Positions 26,837 through 34,018 of a stretch of 57,954 nucleotides of DNA are shown piece by piece. Source of the DNA: Pseudomonadota bacterium. GTDB lineage: Bacteria; Pseudomonadota; Gammaproteobacteria; Burkholderiales; Gallionellaceae. The stretch is taken from NCBI GenBank assembly GCA_021800795.1, contig JAJYYO010000005.1, forward strand, positions 1 to 57,954. The letters run 5' to 3'. A program made the position numbers and the translations under genes. Within the stretch, counting starts at the first letter, position 1. The number at the start of each line of letters is the position of its first letter. The notes beneath the pieces are model-generated. The model saw only the letters and a program-made list of their open reading frames with translations. It was not told the origin of the DNA and made no database searches.

Positions 26837-27736
26837 TCAGTTTGATTTCCCCGGTTTCTTGCCGCCGACAACCGGCCACTGCGCGCCCCAGCGGTGCAAG
26901 CCCAGACCCAGCAGAATGCATGCCGTGCCGAACCAGACTTGCGGCAGCACCGCCTCGTCGTTCAGCCCGTGTCCCAGCAGCAGGGCCAGCACCGGCGTGA
27001 TCAGCGTGATCAAGGCGATGCGTCCGGTATCCATGTGTTTGATCATGTAGTAATACAGCATGAAGCCCAGCACCGAGCCGAACACGCCCAGATAGACGAT
27101 CGCTTCCGCTGCGCGATCCGGCAGCGCTGCGGGTAAGTTGCCATCGCTCAGCCACCATGCCGCGAAGAACAGCGGTAACGCGACGATCAGCGCACCGAAC
27201 GTCGTCGCCAGCGGCGGGCTGTCATCGCCCACTTTCTTGATCCACACCAGGCCCAGCGACTGGCAAACCACAGCCATAAACAGCGCGAACACCCCCAGCG
27301 CCGCGCCCTCGCCCAGACCCAGCCCGCCCCTGAACACCAGCACCAGACCCGTCAGCCCCAGCAGCATGCCGGCCAGTTTGTTTGCCGTGACGGCTTCTTC
27401 CTTGAGCCACAACATCGCCCCCAGACTGGTGATCAAGGGAGAGAGGCCGAACAGCACCGAAATCATGCCCGAGCTGACATATTGCGAGGACCAGTAGGCC
27501 AGCACCATCGTTGCCCACATGCTGGTTCCGCTCGCCACGTAGCTGTGCATCGCACGGCGGTGCAATGGCGGACGAATGCGCAGCACCACCAGCAACGTCG
27601 CGCACAACAGGACGCTGATCGCCATGCGCGCCAGCACCGCAAAACTGAACCCGGCCCCCAGCGCGCTCCACTTGATCGCAAGCGGCGTGGTAGACCAGAT
27701 CAGGATGACTGAAACAAATGCGACTGGCAGCGACAT
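26837..27736 (-). CDS. EamA/DMT-superfamily transporter
   Basis: 299 residues with ten hydrophobic helices and the two EamA repeats (WSTTPLAIKW at the start, LVFRGGLGLGEG mid-protein, VLGFMLYYYMIK in the second half). Drug/metabolite superfamily carriers of this type usually export amino acids or other small metabolites across the inner membrane. The start ATG at 27736 follows CGGAG. The upstream DNA holds a strong promoter, a 31-codon ORF and a terminator-like hairpin in the same direction, a layout that resembles an attenuator controlling this gene. Confidence 0.9.
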   Translation of the reverse strand: MSLPVAFVSVILIWSTTPLAIKWSALGAGFSFAVLARMAISVLLCATLLVVLRIRPPLHRRAMHSYVASGTSMWATMVLAYWSSQYVSSGMISVLFGLSPLITSLGAMLWLKEEAVTANKLAGMLLGLTGLVLVFRGGLGLGEGAALGVFALFMAVVCQSLGLVWIKKVGDDSPPLATTFGALIVALPLFFAAWWLSDGNLPAALPDRAAEAIVYLGVFGSVLGFMLYYYMIKHMDTGRIALITLITPVLALLLGHGLNDEAVLPQVWFGTACILLGLGLHRWGAQWPVVGGKKPGKSN

Positions 27737-27767
27737 GGATTTTCTCCGGTAAAAAGCAACGGTATAA

Positions 27768-27796
27768 TCAAAAAGGCCACAGAAACTGTGGCCTTT
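27768..27796 (-). terminator. Rho-independent terminator or attenuator upstream of the EamA gene
   Basis: A perfect 11-bp stem, AAAGGCCACAG/CTGTGGCCTTT, has a 3-base loop at 27772-27796. On the minus strand the run TTTTT spans the stem end, followed by GATTATACC. It lies about 30 bases before the EamA start and downstream of the small ORF. It can end transcripts from the promoter at 27927-27956 or from the KTSC gene. Confidence 0.75.
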
Positions 27797-27824
27797 GCGG
27801 AGACTGCTCAAGCGAAGTTAAACG

Positions 27825-27920
27825 CTAATTCTCCAGACCACCGTGCGTGCGCAACCAGACCATGCGCAGCTTTGCGCTCAGATTGGCTCGGACGTGTCGA
27901 ATGGAGAAAAAGGTATTCAT
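27825..27920 (-). CDS. Putative 31-residue leader peptide or small RNA body
   Basis: An ATG at 27920 opens a 31-codon frame (N-terminus MNTFFSIRHVRANLSAKL, C-terminus WLRTHGGLEN) that ends at 27825, with no Shine-Dalgarno. The promoter at 27927-27956 would place the transcript start at or very near this ATG. The transcript would run about 150 bases to the terminator at 27768. The segment GTGGTCT (27835-27841) near the ORF stop can pair with AGGCCAC of the terminator's left arm, forming a possible antiterminator. So this is either a leader peptide in an attenuator or a small non-coding RNA. I do not recognise the family. Confidence 0.4.
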   Translation of the reverse strand: MNTFFSIRHVRANLSAKLRMVWLRTHGGLEN

Positions 27921-27926
27921 GTAAGG

Positions 27927-27956
27927 ATTATCAGGGTACCGATGCCGCAATGTCAA
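27927..27956 (-). promoter_or_regulatory. Strong sigma-70 promoter TTGACA-N18-GATAAT
   Basis: On the minus strand a consensus -35 (27951-27956) and a near-consensus -10 (27927-27932) are 18 bases apart. It reads toward the 31-codon ORF, the terminator hairpin and the EamA gene. It is one of the best-matching promoters in the window. Confidence 0.75.
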
Positions 27957-27989
27957 TCGGCATCTGCACCGTTAGCGAGTGAAACAACC

Positions 27990-28253
27990 TCATGGCTTCC
28001 CGAACAACTCGTCGAGCTGGTTCACCCCCGTTGCGGCTTTGCCGGAAACGCGTTTAGCGGTGAACTCCTCCTCGATATTGTCGCGATAAAAGCTCCATGC
28101 CGCCCCCGAACCGGTAAGATGCCGCCACGTATCCTCGCCCACGCCGCTGTATTGCAGCGTGCTGCCGTCGTCAAGTTGCACCTGCAATATTCTGGCTCCG
28201 GCATCGTAGCCGATGGCGCGAAGCTTGCCCGAATTGATTTTTTTCATGTCCAT
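27990..28253 (-). CDS. KTSC domain protein, copy 1
   Basis: 87 residues. KTSC domain (PF13619 type): Lys near the start, IGYDAGARILQVQLDDGSTLQY, then SGVGEDTW and a C-terminal helix with FYRDNIEEEFTAKRVSG. The function of this small domain is unknown, though it is often attached to RNA- or translation-linked proteins. A close paralogue lies at 31297-31560 with the same start (MDMK.INSG) and the same C-terminal LDxLFGK ending, so the two came from a duplication. The ATG at 28253 has only a weak ribosome-binding site. Confidence 0.88.
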   Translation of the reverse strand: MDMKKINSGKLRAIGYDAGARILQVQLDDGSTLQYSGVGEDTWRHLTGSGAAWSFYRDNIEEEFTAKRVSGKAATGVNQLDELFGKP

Positions 28254-28278
28254 AGTCGCATTCCGATCATTTACCGGC

Positions 28279-28482
28279 TCACCGCGCCAAACGATTGAGC
28301 AGAAAGTTCTGCAAGTCACGCCTGCTGTCCAGCAGCACCGGCACGATGCGACCGCGATCAGGCAATGTTATCAGGAAGGCTGCCTTGACTTTCAGTTTAT
28401 TCCAAACCGCCAGCGCATGCCTATACTGTCCTGCGTCACCTGCACGCACCCTGCTTAATTTACCGTAAAAGTAGCGTAACAT
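28279..28482 (-). CDS. Small hypothetical protein
   Basis: 67 residues, basic (many Arg/Lys), with no membrane segment and no motif that I know. The ATG at 28482 has AAGGG five bases upstream, which favours a real gene. It lies head-to-head with the radical SAM gene (28 bases apart) and upstream of KTSC copy 1 on the same strand. It could be a chance frame. Confidence 0.4.
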   Translation of the reverse strand: MLRYFYGKLSRVRAGDAGQYRHALAVWNKLKVKAAFLITLPDRGRIVPVLLDSRRDLQNFLLNRLAR

Positions 28483-28510
28483 AGCGGCCCTTCAGCTCAT
28501 CCGACCGCGC

Positions 28511-30037
28511 ATGCCCGCCATCGTTCTCGCCACCCTCAACGCACGCTATCACCATGCTTCGCTTGGTTTGCGCTACCTCGCCGCCAATATGGGCGAACAT
28601 AAGCAGGACACGCAGATCATGGAGTTCATCCTGCAAAACAGGCCGGAAGAAATTATCGAGACCATACTGGCAGCAAAGCCTGCAATTGTCGGCTTCGGCG
28701 TCTACATCTGGAATGTGGTCGAGATGACCCGGGTGGTTGCGCTGCTAAAGTGCGTCGCCCCGGAAATAATCGTGGTGCTGGGCGGGCCGGAAGTAAGCTA
28801 CGAATGCGAGCAGCAACAAATCGTGCGGCTGGCGGATTATGTGATTACCGGCTGGGGCGACATCAGCTTTGCCAAGCTCTGCCGCGAGCTGCTGCAAAAG
28901 CGCCCGCAGGCGCAGAAAATCATCGCCGGCATCCAGCCTCAGCTTACCGACATCAAGCTGCCCTATGCGCTCTACAACGACAACGATATCGCCAACCGCA
29001 CCCTGTACGTCGAAGCCTCGCGCGGCTGCCCGTTCAAATGCGAATTCTGCCTCTCTTCGCTCGACAAGACGGCCTGGGCCTTCGACCTCGACCTGTTCCT
29101 GGCCGAGATGGCGAAGCTGTACGAACGCGGCGCACGCCAGTTCAAGTTTGTAGACCGCACCTTCAACCTGAACATCAAGGCCAGTGCGCGCATCCTTGAA
29201 TTCTTTCTGGAACGCCTGGACGACAAGTTATTCGTGCATTTCGAGGTGATCCCGGATCACCTGCCCGACCAGCTTAAAGTGCTGATCTCGCGCTTCCCCG
29301 AGGGTTCGCTGCAATTCGAGGTGGGCATCCAGACTTTCAATCCCGAGATACAGGCGCTCATTTCGCGCAAGCAGGACACAGCGAAAACAGAAGAAAATTT
29401 GCGCTGGCTGCGTGAGAAAAGTCACGCGCATGTTCACGTCGATCTCATCATCGGCCTGCCCGGCGAAGACATGAACAGCTTCGCGCAAGGCTTCGACCGC
29501 CTGGTTGCCCTCCGGCAGCAGGAAATTCAGGTCGGCGTACTCAAGCGCCTGCGCGGCACCAACATCATCCGCCATACAGAAACGTATGACATGCGCTACA
29601 CCCCCTACGCGCCCTACACCATACTCGCCACCGACCGCATTGATTTTGCCACCATGCAGCGCCTGGTGCGCTTTGCACGCTACTGGGATCTGGTTGCCAA
29701 CTCCGGCCGTTTCCCGCAGGGCTTACCCCTGTTGCTGGGCGACAGCCCGTTTACGCATTTCATGGCGTTCTCCGACTGGCTCTATGCCACCACCCGCAAA
29801 ACGCATCAGATTGCGCTGGACCGGTTGTTTGATCTGGTTTACCGGGGAATGATCGAATGCCTGTCAATACCACAGACAGAGGCTTTTGCAGCGGTGGAGC
29901 GCGACTTTATTTTGTCGGGCAGCAAAGAGATTCCGGCGTTTCTCAAGGCCAAAAAATCAGACAGGGATGGAACCCGACAAGTCCGACAGGTTCGCCCGAC
30001 GAGCCGGCAAGCCCGCCACCTGGTCACGGAAACGTAG
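28511..30037 (+). CDS. B12-binding domain radical SAM protein (DUF4080 type)
   Basis: 508 residues. The N-terminal cobalamin-binding Rossmann domain (about 1-145, VGFGVYIWNVVEMTRV, VLGGPEVSYE) is followed by the radical SAM core with its iron-sulphur motif CPFKCEFC (about 174-181) and conserved FKFVDRTFN and DLIIGLPGED. A C-terminal DUF4080-like region follows. Such enzymes use SAM cleavage with cobalamin, typically for methylation of unreactive carbons. The substrate is unknown. The C-terminal 30 residues (Arg/Gln-rich) are low complexity. Confidence 0.9.
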   Translation: MPAIVLATLNARYHHASLGLRYLAANMGEHKQDTQIMEFILQNRPEEIIETILAAKPAIVGFGVYIWNVVEMTRVVALLKCVAPEIIVVLGGPEVSYECEQQQIVRLADYVITGWGDISFAKLCRELLQKRPQAQKIIAGIQPQLTDIKLPYALYNDNDIANRTLYVEASRGCPFKCEFCLSSLDKTAWAFDLDLFLAEMAKLYERGARQFKFVDRTFNLNIKASARILEFFLERLDDKLFVHFEVIPDHLPDQLKVLISRFPEGSLQFEVGIQTFNPEIQALISRKQDTAKTEENLRWLREKSHAHVHVDLIIGLPGEDMNSFAQGFDRLVALRQQEIQVGVLKRLRGTNIIRHTETYDMRYTPYAPYTILATDRIDFATMQRLVRFARYWDLVANSGRFPQGLPLLLGDSPFTHFMAFSDWLYATTRKTHQIALDRLFDLVYRGMIECLSIPQTEAFAAVERDFILSGSKEIPAFLKAKKSDRDGTRQVRQVRPTSRQARHLVTET

Positions 30038-30040
30038 TTA

Positions 30041-30331
30041 CTAAGCGGGAACAGACCACGTCATATTTTTATCCAGCAAAGACGCGCGCATCGAGCTGAA
30101 CACCTCAGGCTGCGAAGTCAGCGCAGCTTTGCTCACATCGGCCTCGCCCTGCACCATCAGTTTCAGCATCCAAAAGGCATCCTGCTGCGCGCGATAGGTT
30201 GCGTAATCCTGCACCACCGCGCTCGCCGAACCGTTCTGCGTCAGGACAATGTTCATTCCCCCGCGCGTTTCATGCAATAACCGGCTGGCAGAGGTTTTAA
30301 AGTCGCTCAGGCTGATGATTTGTTCACGCAT
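30041..30331 (-). CDS. Phd/YefM-type antitoxin, no toxin partner seen
   Basis: 96 residues. The N-terminal ISLSDFKTSASRLL and the GGMNIVLTQNGSASAVVQDY core form the DNA-binding fold of Phd/YefM antitoxins, and the C-terminal half would neutralise a toxin. No RelE-, Doc- or PIN-type frame is next to it. The stop lies three bases before the end of the convergent radical SAM gene. A perfect TATAAT sits at 30364-30369 upstream. It is an orphan antitoxin or a stand-alone repressor. Confidence 0.85.
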   Translation of the reverse strand: MREQIISLSDFKTSASRLLHETRGGMNIVLTQNGSASAVVQDYATYRAQQDAFWMLKLMVQGEADVSKAALTSQPEVFSSMRASLLDKNMTWSVPA

Positions 30332-30363
30332 GACAAGTCACCGAATAAGGATCGAATCCGGGC

Positions 30364-30369
30364 ATTATA
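30364..30369 (-). promoter_or_regulatory. Candidate -10 box for the orphan antitoxin
   Basis: TATAAT on the minus strand, 33 bases before the antitoxin ATG. The -35 region (TTTTCC) is weak. The flanking 30332-30485 spacer shows nothing else. Confidence 0.35.
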
Positions 30370-30485
30370 AGGAAAGGAGAAGAAAAGGAAAAAAACAGAA
30401 TCAAGTTGAAACATTTGGGAAATCATGGTCCACAGTTATTCCGTATTTCGCGGACCGAACCCTGTCGTGCAGCGGTGCGCGACGA

Positions 30486-30941
30486 TTAAGCTGCTACGCC
30501 GTGCTTTTGAAGCGTTTCCCATCCGACACACGCTAGCCAGATATGTCGGGGAATCGATTTTTCGCCGTTGCGGTAATAGGCCAACATCCTGCGGCTTATC
30601 CCCAGGACTTCTGCCGCCCCGTCCAGGGTCAGATTGTTTGCGTACATCCAGTTCCAGATGCGCTCGTGACCGATGCCGCCGGATTGCTCTATCGCAAGAT
30701 TGCGCAGATTGTCAGCTGCCAGATCAATTTCACCCTTGCCGAACTCAACCGCACGACCCAATTCACTTACCTTGGCGGTCGTAAAAAGACTTTGGTCCTG
30801 CAGCGGTTGCAAACTTACAGACGACTTAATCCAGTCCGACAGATCGACGTTGAATTCTGCACCGTCAGCATAAGACAGATTGAGACGAAAATTTTCAAGC
30901 GTCCTGACTTGGGTCAAACGGAAGTGATTTCTATTTTTCAT
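30486..30941 (-). CDS. DUF2442 domain protein with C-terminal helix-turn-helix
   Basis: 151 residues. The N-terminal DUF2442 domain (about 10-85, FRLNLSYADGAEFNVDLSDW) is fused to an HTH of the DUF4160-partner type (about 105-140, LTLDGAAEVLGISRRMLAYY). DUF2442 genes are typically paired with DUF4160 genes. The start at 30941 has GGGAG about eight bases upstream and overlaps the end of a frameshifted DUF4160 frame by ATGA. Function is not established; the layout resembles a toxin-antitoxin or conflict module with the HTH protein as regulator. Confidence 0.85.
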   Translation of the reverse strand: MKNRNHFRLTQVRTLENFRLNLSYADGAEFNVDLSDWIKSSVSLQPLQDQSLFTTAKVSELGRAVEFGKGEIDLAADNLRNLAIEQSGGIGHERIWNWMYANNLTLDGAAEVLGISRRMLAYYRNGEKSIPRHIWLACVGWETLQKHGVAA

Positions 30942-31178
30942 GTGCGCAACTCCCAAAAAATTTGCAGCAGTCTGTCGCGGTTTATCGGCACGGCGGCCCA
31001 ATCCAATGCGGCTCGAATTGATCGGGTACTACGCGCGCCCTCCAGCACTTCACCGTTATCTATCCTGACCAACCACTCCCGTCCGTCGCTCGCTCGCCAG
31101 CACATGAAAATGCGGCGGCATGTGATCCTGGGGGTAAATATTGATTTGGCAGGAATCGAAAGAATGAATGCGAGGCAT
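30938..31178 (-). pseudogene. DUF4160 gene broken by a 4-base tandem duplication
   Basis: From ATG 31178 the frame gives MPRIHSFDSCQINIYPQDH and PPHFHVLAS, a classic DUF4160 N-terminus with the PPHFHV motif. It then goes out of frame at about 31085-31100, where the plus strand reads CGCTCGCTCG (one GCTC unit too many). Removing four bases restores DGREWLVRIDNGEVLEG and ALDWAAV down to TGA at 30938-30940. Length 241 = 3n+1 fits. The gene is inactive or phase-off, while its DUF2442 partner is intact. Confidence 0.75.
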
Positions 31179-31187
31179 ACGTGAATA

Positions 31188-31208
31188 ATAGTGCAACTAT
31201 TGCACTAT
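31188..31208. promoter_or_regulatory. Palindrome upstream of the DUF4160 frame (operator candidate)
   Basis: ATAGTGCAA-CTA-TTGCACTAT, nine perfect base pairs with a 3-base centre, placed 9 bases upstream of the DUF4160 ATG. Its size and position suit the autorepression site of a DUF4160-DUF2442/HTH module. A transcription terminator for the KTSC gene is less likely, as no long U-run follows. Confidence 0.5.
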
Positions 31209-31296
31209 GTCTATCTCTAAAAAGAGGCAGGACTTATAAATATTCATGGACTGGTAAAAAACATGTTGCGATATGAGTCTTGATCCCACAAGTTCG

Positions 31297-31560
31297 TCAG
31301 AGTTTCCCGAATAAATCGTCAAGCGGGTTCTTGCCGGTCGGAGCCTTGCCGGAAACGCGCTTCGCCGTGAACTCCTCTTCGATGTTGTCGCGATAGAAGC
31401 TCCACGCCGCGCCCGAGCTGCTGAAACGGCGCCATGTATCCTCGCCAACGCCGCCGTATTGCAGCGTGCTGCCGTCATCAAGCTGCACCTGCAACATCCG
31501 GTTGCTGCCATCGTAGCCAATGGCGCGCAAGCGGCCTGAATTGATCGACTTCATGTCCAT
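31297..31560 (-). CDS. KTSC domain protein, copy 2
   Basis: 87 residues, nearly the same protein as the one at 27990-28253 (INSGRLRAIGYDGSN, VQLDDGSTLQYGGVGEDTW, AWSFYRDNIEEEFTAKRVSG). Differences are mostly conservative, so both copies are likely functional. It belongs to a domain family of unknown function. The two copies enclose the radical SAM gene, the orphan antitoxin and the DUF4160/DUF2442 pair, which suggests a segmental duplication or shuffling in this accessory zone. Confidence 0.88.
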   Translation of the reverse strand: MDMKSINSGRLRAIGYDGSNRMLQVQLDDGSTLQYGGVGEDTWRRFSSSGAAWSFYRDNIEEEFTAKRVSGKAPTGKNPLDDLFGKL

Positions 31561-31722
31561 GGTGATGCCTTGGAAATATTGCGAGTACCTTTTAATTGCG
31601 GATTTGTTGGAATGTTAAAACTGATTCCATGACCCTGATGTAGCGAGAGAGTGAAAAAAGGCAACAAGAAAAATCTCGTTGCAATATTCGGAAACCGTGG
31701 TTTGCCTCTGGTGGTACGCTTG
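31561..31722. other. AT-rich spacer between HEPN and KTSC genes
   Basis: 161 bases with no gene that I can support. It is AT-rich like the ParA-HEPN genes next to it and marks the change in base composition. Confidence 0.35.
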
Positions 31723-32325
31723 TTAGATTGTAGCCTTGTAAATCGCATCACCAACCTTTTCGATGAAATAGACAGTATCGTTGACTAGTGTCGAATTAAT
31801 TGCCCAACGAAACCCTGGATTTGCCGGATCAATATCGGCTTCATGTGCAATCTTGTTTCGTCGATCCACAACCAATTTGAGCCGCGTCTTAATATCCTGA
31901 GCTGTCATATGAAGTTGCAACCCAACCTCTTCCCACAACTTAATGGATGAGATTAGTCGTATAGCATCGGCGATTTTATCTGGGTCTTGGAAGCTTTGCC
32001 AAGCGTGTTTTTCCCGAACTGTTTCTCCAACCCAGATTGCATGGGGAATGCCGCTAAGCGCAGACTCAATGGCAGTCACCGGCATTTGATAACGAAGGTA
32101 TCCATCCGTTTTTGCTCGCGCACCTTGTGATATTTCGATCATACCTAACCGTACAAGCTCATGCACAAGGTGATCCAATGCACTTACTGAAAGGACGATC
32201 TGCGAACGCAGCAAATCCGATACATCAATGGCTGTGGTCGTCATGTTCTCCACGGCAATTGCAAGACCGCCGAGCTCTCTAGCGCGCCTCAGGTTCTCGG
32301 TAAACTGGGCATGCGCGTTACGCAT
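31723..32325 (-). CDS. HEPN-domain protein (RiboL-PSP-HEPN like), candidate RNase effector
   Basis: 200 residues, all-helical by appearance. The catalytic HEPN signature R-x4-H is present as RRNKIAHEAD (Arg156, His161), preceded by an acidic helix. The N-terminus (DHLVHELVRLGM) and length fit the RiboL-PSP-HEPN group of HEPN nucleases, which are found in defence and toxin systems. The start at 32325 overlaps the end of the upstream ParA-like gene by eight bases, so the two are co-expressed. It would cleave RNA when unleashed. RNase activity and trigger are inference. Base composition is AT-richer than the surrounding genome, which suggests acquisition. Confidence 0.75.
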   Translation of the reverse strand: MRNAHAQFTENLRRARELGGLAIAVENMTTTAIDVSDLLRSQIVLSVSALDHLVHELVRLGMIEISQGARAKTDGYLRYQMPVTAIESALSGIPHAIWVGETVREKHAWQSFQDPDKIADAIRLISSIKLWEEVGLQLHMTAQDIKTRLKLVVDRRNKIAHEADIDPANPGFRWAINSTLVNDTVYFIEKVGDAIYKATI

Positions 32326-33370
32326 TTTTTGCTAGTGCCACCACTTGCGTCGCAAGATTTTTAAATAATCCACGGAATTCATCTCGCTTAATTTTATCTC
32401 GATCAAGAACGGTTCCAGTGTGCCCAAACATTTCATCGGTTAGAGCAAACACCGGAGTCTGGTGTATTTGTGATGTGGCAATGAGCGTATTGAAATCCGG
32501 TATCTGCGCGAGGCAATAAAACTGCGCTGCGGTTATCCCTGCGGCTGTATATACTTCATCACTAAAGGTGGTGCCAGATTTCCGAAGAATCGGAAAGAGT
32601 TTCTCAACAACGCGTCTATTGATTTCGTCGATCCATGACTGAAAACCTTCCGTTGCGTTTCCTTTTCGAGGGCGGTACTTCTGAATGATGCTGCCAAGAA
32701 ACCTAAGTTTTGGCATTGGAAACGGATATACAGCGTCCCCAAGAGTTGCGCCACTATGCAATTTCTTCGCCCAATCAATCCATCTAGGCAAGACAGTACA
32801 AAGAGAGTCAATGGCCATTAGGCTGAAATAATCTGGTGCTGTAGGCACCATGAAGAAATCGCTGGTCATTAGCAAATTTTGATTGATGGCACCCAAACTT
32901 GGATTCATATCAATCAGGACAAAGTCGGCTTTGTTGGCAGCGGCGACCTTTGAAATGAAATAGTGAAACGCACCAGGAAGATTTTTCAATGCTTGAATAG
33001 ACCCCGACAACTCCTGCGCAATACCCAGCGTGACCTCGTATTCAGACAGATTAACGTGACCTGGCAAGAGAAAAAGTCCCTCTCGCGACTTAACACTGAT
33101 GCAATCTACAGCCTCAATCATACGTGGCTGTGATTCAAATGCGGGAGCCAAACCAGCATGAATATTTTGGTTGGGGTGATTCGCATAGAACTGGTCAAGA
33201 TCCTCCGCATTCTGATAGTCTAAAACCAACCCTGTGAGATTACATTGTGGATCAGCATCAATCATTACTACGCAATGACCCATTTCGGCAAGCATCCATC
33301 CAAGATTGAATGTCGTTGTTGTCTTACTGACCCCACCTTTGTGATTAAACAGAGTAATAGTCTTATACAT
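32318..33370 (-). CDS. ParA/Soj-like ATPase with an extended C-terminal half
   Basis: 350 residues. The deviant Walker A KGGVSKTTTTFNLG (residues 11-24) and IDADPQCNLTG (about 38-48) are typical of ParA/MinD P-loop ATPases, and VLIDMNPSLG supplies the second motif. The C-terminal 130 residues (SIIQKYRPRKGNATEGFQSW, FSDEVYTAAGITAAQ) differ from plasmid ParA. There is no parB or centromere array beside it, and the next gene is a HEPN nuclease overlapping by eight bases. A partitioning role is therefore unlikely. It is probably the sensor/ATP switch of a two-gene conflict system. Confidence 0.85.
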   Translation of the reverse strand: MYKTITLFNHKGGVSKTTTTFNLGWMLAEMGHCVVMIDADPQCNLTGLVLDYQNAEDLDQFYANHPNQNIHAGLAPAFESQPRMIEAVDCISVKSREGLFLLPGHVNLSEYEVTLGIAQELSGSIQALKNLPGAFHYFISKVAAANKADFVLIDMNPSLGAINQNLLMTSDFFMVPTAPDYFSLMAIDSLCTVLPRWIDWAKKLHSGATLGDAVYPFPMPKLRFLGSIIQKYRPRKGNATEGFQSWIDEINRRVVEKLFPILRKSGTTFSDEVYTAAGITAAQFYCLAQIPDFNTLIATSQIHQTPVFALTDEMFGHTGTVLDRDKIKRDEFRGLFKNLATQVVALAKNA

Positions 33371-33458
33371 GTGTTGTAGTCCTTGTGTTTTCGGATTTAA
33401 AAGGAAGGGCCGTTTCGGAAATAATTGTAAGCTCGGGGGTCTTAAAACAATCGGATCA

Positions 33459-33683
33459 TTAATCGGCGACAGCCCGCAATTCTTGTTTACTAATCTGCTT
33501 GTACCGTATCCGTTTCAATTTCGCGCCTTCTTCGCCCAGGCGTTTCCGCTTGTCGGCTTCGCATTCATCAAAAAATTCGTCGTTTTTCATTTGGTCGAAA
33601 TCGTCCGGCACCACGAATTCACCTAACATAAAACCTAGACGTGATAAACACGTTTCGGCATCGTGAGTATTAACGGTAGGCAT
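33459..33683 (-). pseudogene. Chimeric ORF: shortened Phd antitoxin fused to an ettA 3' end
   Basis: 74 codons from ATG 33683 (GGAG six bases upstream). Residues 1-32 (MPTVNTHDAETCLSRL then GFMLGEFVVPDDFDQM) match the intact antitoxin at 34901-35143, but with its middle about 34 residues missing between two SRL-coding sites. Residues about 43-66 (EADKRKRLGEEGAK.KRIRYK) match the C-terminal end of EttA (35195-35290) at about 80% DNA identity. A new tail, KQELRAVAD, follows. The result is a scar of recombination; whether any product is made is unknown. Confidence 0.7.
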
Positions 33684-33785
33684 AACGATCTCCAAACAAA
33701 TATATTTAATGACCAGTTTATAGCAAACAAGCCACCTTTCACCGTCTAATCATCAATTCCCATCTTCTCAATAAGTACCGCCATC

Positions 33786-34018
33786 ATCCCCTGTGCGCCG
33801 CCGAAGATGGGCGTAAACAAGCGGTGGTGTTAGGCGAGCACTGTTCGAGTCCCAAGCGCAGCGAGGTCGAGTTGCGCAGCCCCGCTTGTTTACGACTATC
33901 GAGGGGGACGCCGCCAGCGTGACATCAGTCTGGCGGCGCGGCAAACCGGGGCGGCGTTTCTTTAGTGACTTTCTTTGGCCGGGCAAAGAAAGTCACCTGC
34001 TGCGGGGCAGCCCCCGCT
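33786..34018. repeat. Multi-hairpin dispersed repeat, copy 1
   Basis: In order: a 12-bp inverted repeat GTAAACAAGCGG/CCGCTTGTTTAC (33813-33824/33882-33893), a 9-bp CGCCGCCAG/CTGGCGGCG stem (33910-33918/33931-33939), the core GCGGCAAACCGGGG, a 13-bp stem GTGACTTTCTTTG/CAAAGAAAGTCAC with 6-base loop (33965-33996), and a G/C-rich hairpin near 34002-34017. The second half recurs at 47810-47908 with paired base changes in the stem. No protein is credible here, so it looks like a structured mobile repeat. Confidence 0.8.

Noticed and set aside
32318..33370. Reading the ParA-like gene as a plasmid partition gene
   Set aside because: No ParB, replication gene or centromere repeats lie nearby, and the overlapping partner is a HEPN protein.
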